Origin: Bryobacteraceae bacterium
GTDB taxonomy: Bacteria > Acidobacteriota > Terriglobia > Bryobacterales > Bryobacteraceae
Assembly (NCBI GenBank): GCA_030039005.1
Contig: JASHQT010000393.1
Span: 1 to 6,737, forward strand
DNA length: 6,737 nt
Direction: 5' to 3'
This document shows, piece after piece, positions 5,770-6,737 of the stretch (the stretch's first letter is position 1; every line of letters begins with the position of its first letter). Under the pieces are notes generated by a model, which saw only the letters and a list, made by a program, of their open reading frames with translations, searched no databases and was not told where the DNA came from. Position numbers and translations under genes: made by a program.

Positions 5770-6441
5770 CTAATCGCGAGTGACGTTGAATTTCACGGTA
5801 ACGGCGCAGGGCGGAGGCGTGCTGTTGTAAATCGTGGAAATGAACGCGCCCGAGCTGACCAGTTGCGAACTGGTGGTCACAGTCGACGTGGAACTCGACA
5901 ATGCGAGAATCGCGCCTAGTTGCACGCCCGCGGCGGCGGCGAGCCCTTGTGCTTGCGTGGTTGCGGAGGTGATGAGAGCGGAAAGCGAACAGGTTTGCGA
6001 TTGCGCCAACTGCTCGGAAACCTCGGTTCCCGCGATGCTGAACGAAAGCGTCAGGCCGTTGTTGGCTTTCACGATGTTCTGTTGTAGCGTCGTTAAGCTG
6101 GCGACCGTGGCTTTCGTGTTCGCCAAGGGCGACGTCACGGTGAAGAGCCAGACCAGCAGTGGTGTGGGCGTTTGGTTGCCGGTGCCCACATTCAACAGCG
6201 ATGAGCTGAGTTGAGTGCTGACCCCTGAGAAATTCGCGGCCGTGATGCCCGATCCGGCGAGCGCGGTGAGCACGTCGTCCAAGCCCGTGGTCAGCGGCGT
6301 CGTGACAGTTACCGAAAAAACGGCCAGGTCCGGCTGCAAAGTAACGTTATTGGAAGCGCTCACCGTGATCGAATTGGAGTCCAATTGCGCGAATGCCAGG
6401 GAGCAATACACGAATAGCAGAACCGGAGCGATTCTTCGCAT
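5770..6441 (-). CDS. SIMPL-domain (DUF541, YggE-like) exported protein, upstream copy
   Basis: A 223-residue protein with a signal peptide ending AFA before Gln19. The mature region begins ITVSASNNVTLQPDLAVFSV (25-44), the family's opening strand with the conserved PD. It continues through GSGI (63-66), NNGLTLSFSIAG (127-138) and ATTQAQGLAAAAGVQLGAIL (160-179). It aligns along its whole length with the next gene (for example PLANxxxxxASLTxLxQNI in both), so the pair arose by tandem duplication. It differs by an insertion of about ten residues (near residues 84-94) and a Ser/Thr-rich stretch (182-192). Cys151 and Cys212 coincide with the paralogue's cysteines and could form a disulfide. Its ATG is only six bases from a -10 hexamer, shared in mirror image with the divergent ABC ATPase gene. 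The biochemical role is unknown. Confidence 0.88.
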   Translation of the reverse strand: MRRIAPVLLFVYCSLAFAQLDSNSITVSASNNVTLQPDLAVFSVTVTTPLTTGLDDVLTALAGSGITAANFSGVSTQLSSSLLNVGTGNQTPTPLLVWLFTVTSPLANTKATVASLTTLQQNIVKANNGLTLSFSIAGTEVSEQLAQSQTCSLSALITSATTQAQGLAAAAGVQLGAILALSSSTSTVTTSSQLVSSGAFISTIYNSTPPPCAVTVKFNVTRD

Positions 6442-6447
6442 TGGTAC

Positions 6448-6455
6448 AGTATACT
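6448..6455. promoter_or_regulatory. Palindromic bidirectional -10 element AGTATACT
   Basis: AGTATACT is its own reverse complement and gives TATACT on the plus strand (6450-6455) and on the minus strand (6453-6448). Each hexamer is followed by exactly six bases before an ATG: TTCAAA then 6462 on plus, GTACCA then 6441 on minus. The octamer is centred exactly between the two start codons. Neither gene has a Shine-Dalgarno sequence or room for one, so both transcripts are predicted to be leaderless. No good -35 was seen on the plus strand; the minus strand has a weak TGGAGC at 17-base spacing. Confidence 0.6.
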
Positions 6456-6461
6456 TTCAAA

Positions 6462-6737
6462 ATGTCCGCTGCTCCAGCCCTGCTCGCGTTTCGTAACGTG
6501 TCCGTCATGCTTGGCGGCAAATGCGTGTTGCATGACATTACGCTCGATATCGGAGCGGGCGAGCACGTCGCGATCCTGGGGCCCAACGGCTGCGGCAAAT
6601 CGACGCTCATCAAAACCATCACGCGCGAATGCTATCCGCTGGCGACGCCCGGTTCATCTCTGAAAATCCTGGGCCGCGACACCTGGAACGTCTTCGAACT
6701 CCGCCCGCTGCTGGGTATTGTTTCGAACGATCTGATG
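6462..6737 (+). CDS. ABC transporter ATP-binding protein, N-terminal part (possibly ModF/YlmA-like)
   Basis: The first 92 codons of an ABC ATPase, cut by the window edge. Residues 8-30 form the first strands (LAFRNVSVMLGGKCVLHDIT) and GPNGCGKST (40-48) is the Walker A P-loop that binds ATP. The helix after it (LIKTITRECYPL) leads to SLKILGRDTWNVFELRPLLG and the start of the Q-loop region, IVSNDL (86-91). The usual Gln position holds Asn89. A VSS or VSN string in place of VPQ, together with ITRECYP after the P-loop, resembles the ModF/YlmA group (COG1119); this is an inference from memory. Walker B, signature and permease partner lie outside the window, so substrate and direction of transport cannot be given. 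It starts 20 bases from the divergent SIMPL gene and shares its promoter octamer. Confidence 0.85.
   Translation, partial: MSAAPALLAFRNVSVMLGGKCVLHDITLDIGAGEHVAILGPNGCGKSTLIKTITRECYPLATPGSSLKILGRDTWNVFELRPLLGIVSNDLM

Overview
The window reads as a GC-rich bacterial chromosome segment. The mix of genes suggests an acidobacterium of the Solibacter/Bryobacter kind: a periplasmic PQQ dehydrogenase, a long tandem carboxypeptidase-regulatory-like protein, SIMPL-domain exported proteins and short intergenic gaps. That placement is inferred from gene content only. No RNA genes, insertion sequences, CRISPR arrays or replication origins were seen.

Layout. Positions 1-1661 (minus) hold the first 553 codons of an exported protein built from about five tandem beta-sandwich modules; its 3' end lies outside the window. 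A 328-bp divergent intergenic region follows, with a perfect 12-bp palindrome, a G-quadruplex-capable tract and an extended -10 element. Next is a complete PQQ-dependent dehydrogenase (1990-3888, plus). Converging on it is a SnoaL/NTF2-fold protein (3898-4503, minus). Diverging from that is an AhpD/carboxymuconolactone-decarboxylase-family protein (4545-5108, plus) interrupted by one in-frame TGA. Two tandem SIMPL-domain (YggE-like) exported proteins run on the minus strand (5109-5765 and 5770-6441), and an ABC ATPase begins at 6462 and runs off the right edge.

Main result. The TGA at 4785-4787 replaces exactly the second cysteine of the AhpD CxxC motif. The family sequence continues in the same frame on both sides, and the Glu/Cys/Cys/His spacing of AhpD is preserved if TGA is read as that residue. 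A perfect 6-bp stem with a 5-nt G-containing loop lies 17 nt downstream, where a bacterial SECIS element is expected. The gene is best read as one 187-residue selenoprotein with a CxxU redox centre, not as two ORFs or a pseudogene.

Second result. The 20 bp between the divergent start codons at 6441 and 6462 is centred exactly on the self-complementary octamer AGTATACT. It gives a TATACT -10 hexamer on each strand, six bases before each ATG: an apparently symmetric, bidirectional, leaderless promoter. Several other genes here also have a -10-like hexamer very close to the start codon and no Shine-Dalgarno sequence.

Functional links. Four of the six complete or nearly complete proteins carry signal peptides, so the window is weighted to envelope and periplasmic functions. 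The SnoaL-like and AhpD-like genes share a 41-bp divergent control region and may be co-regulated. No pathway linking all the genes can be shown from the sequence.
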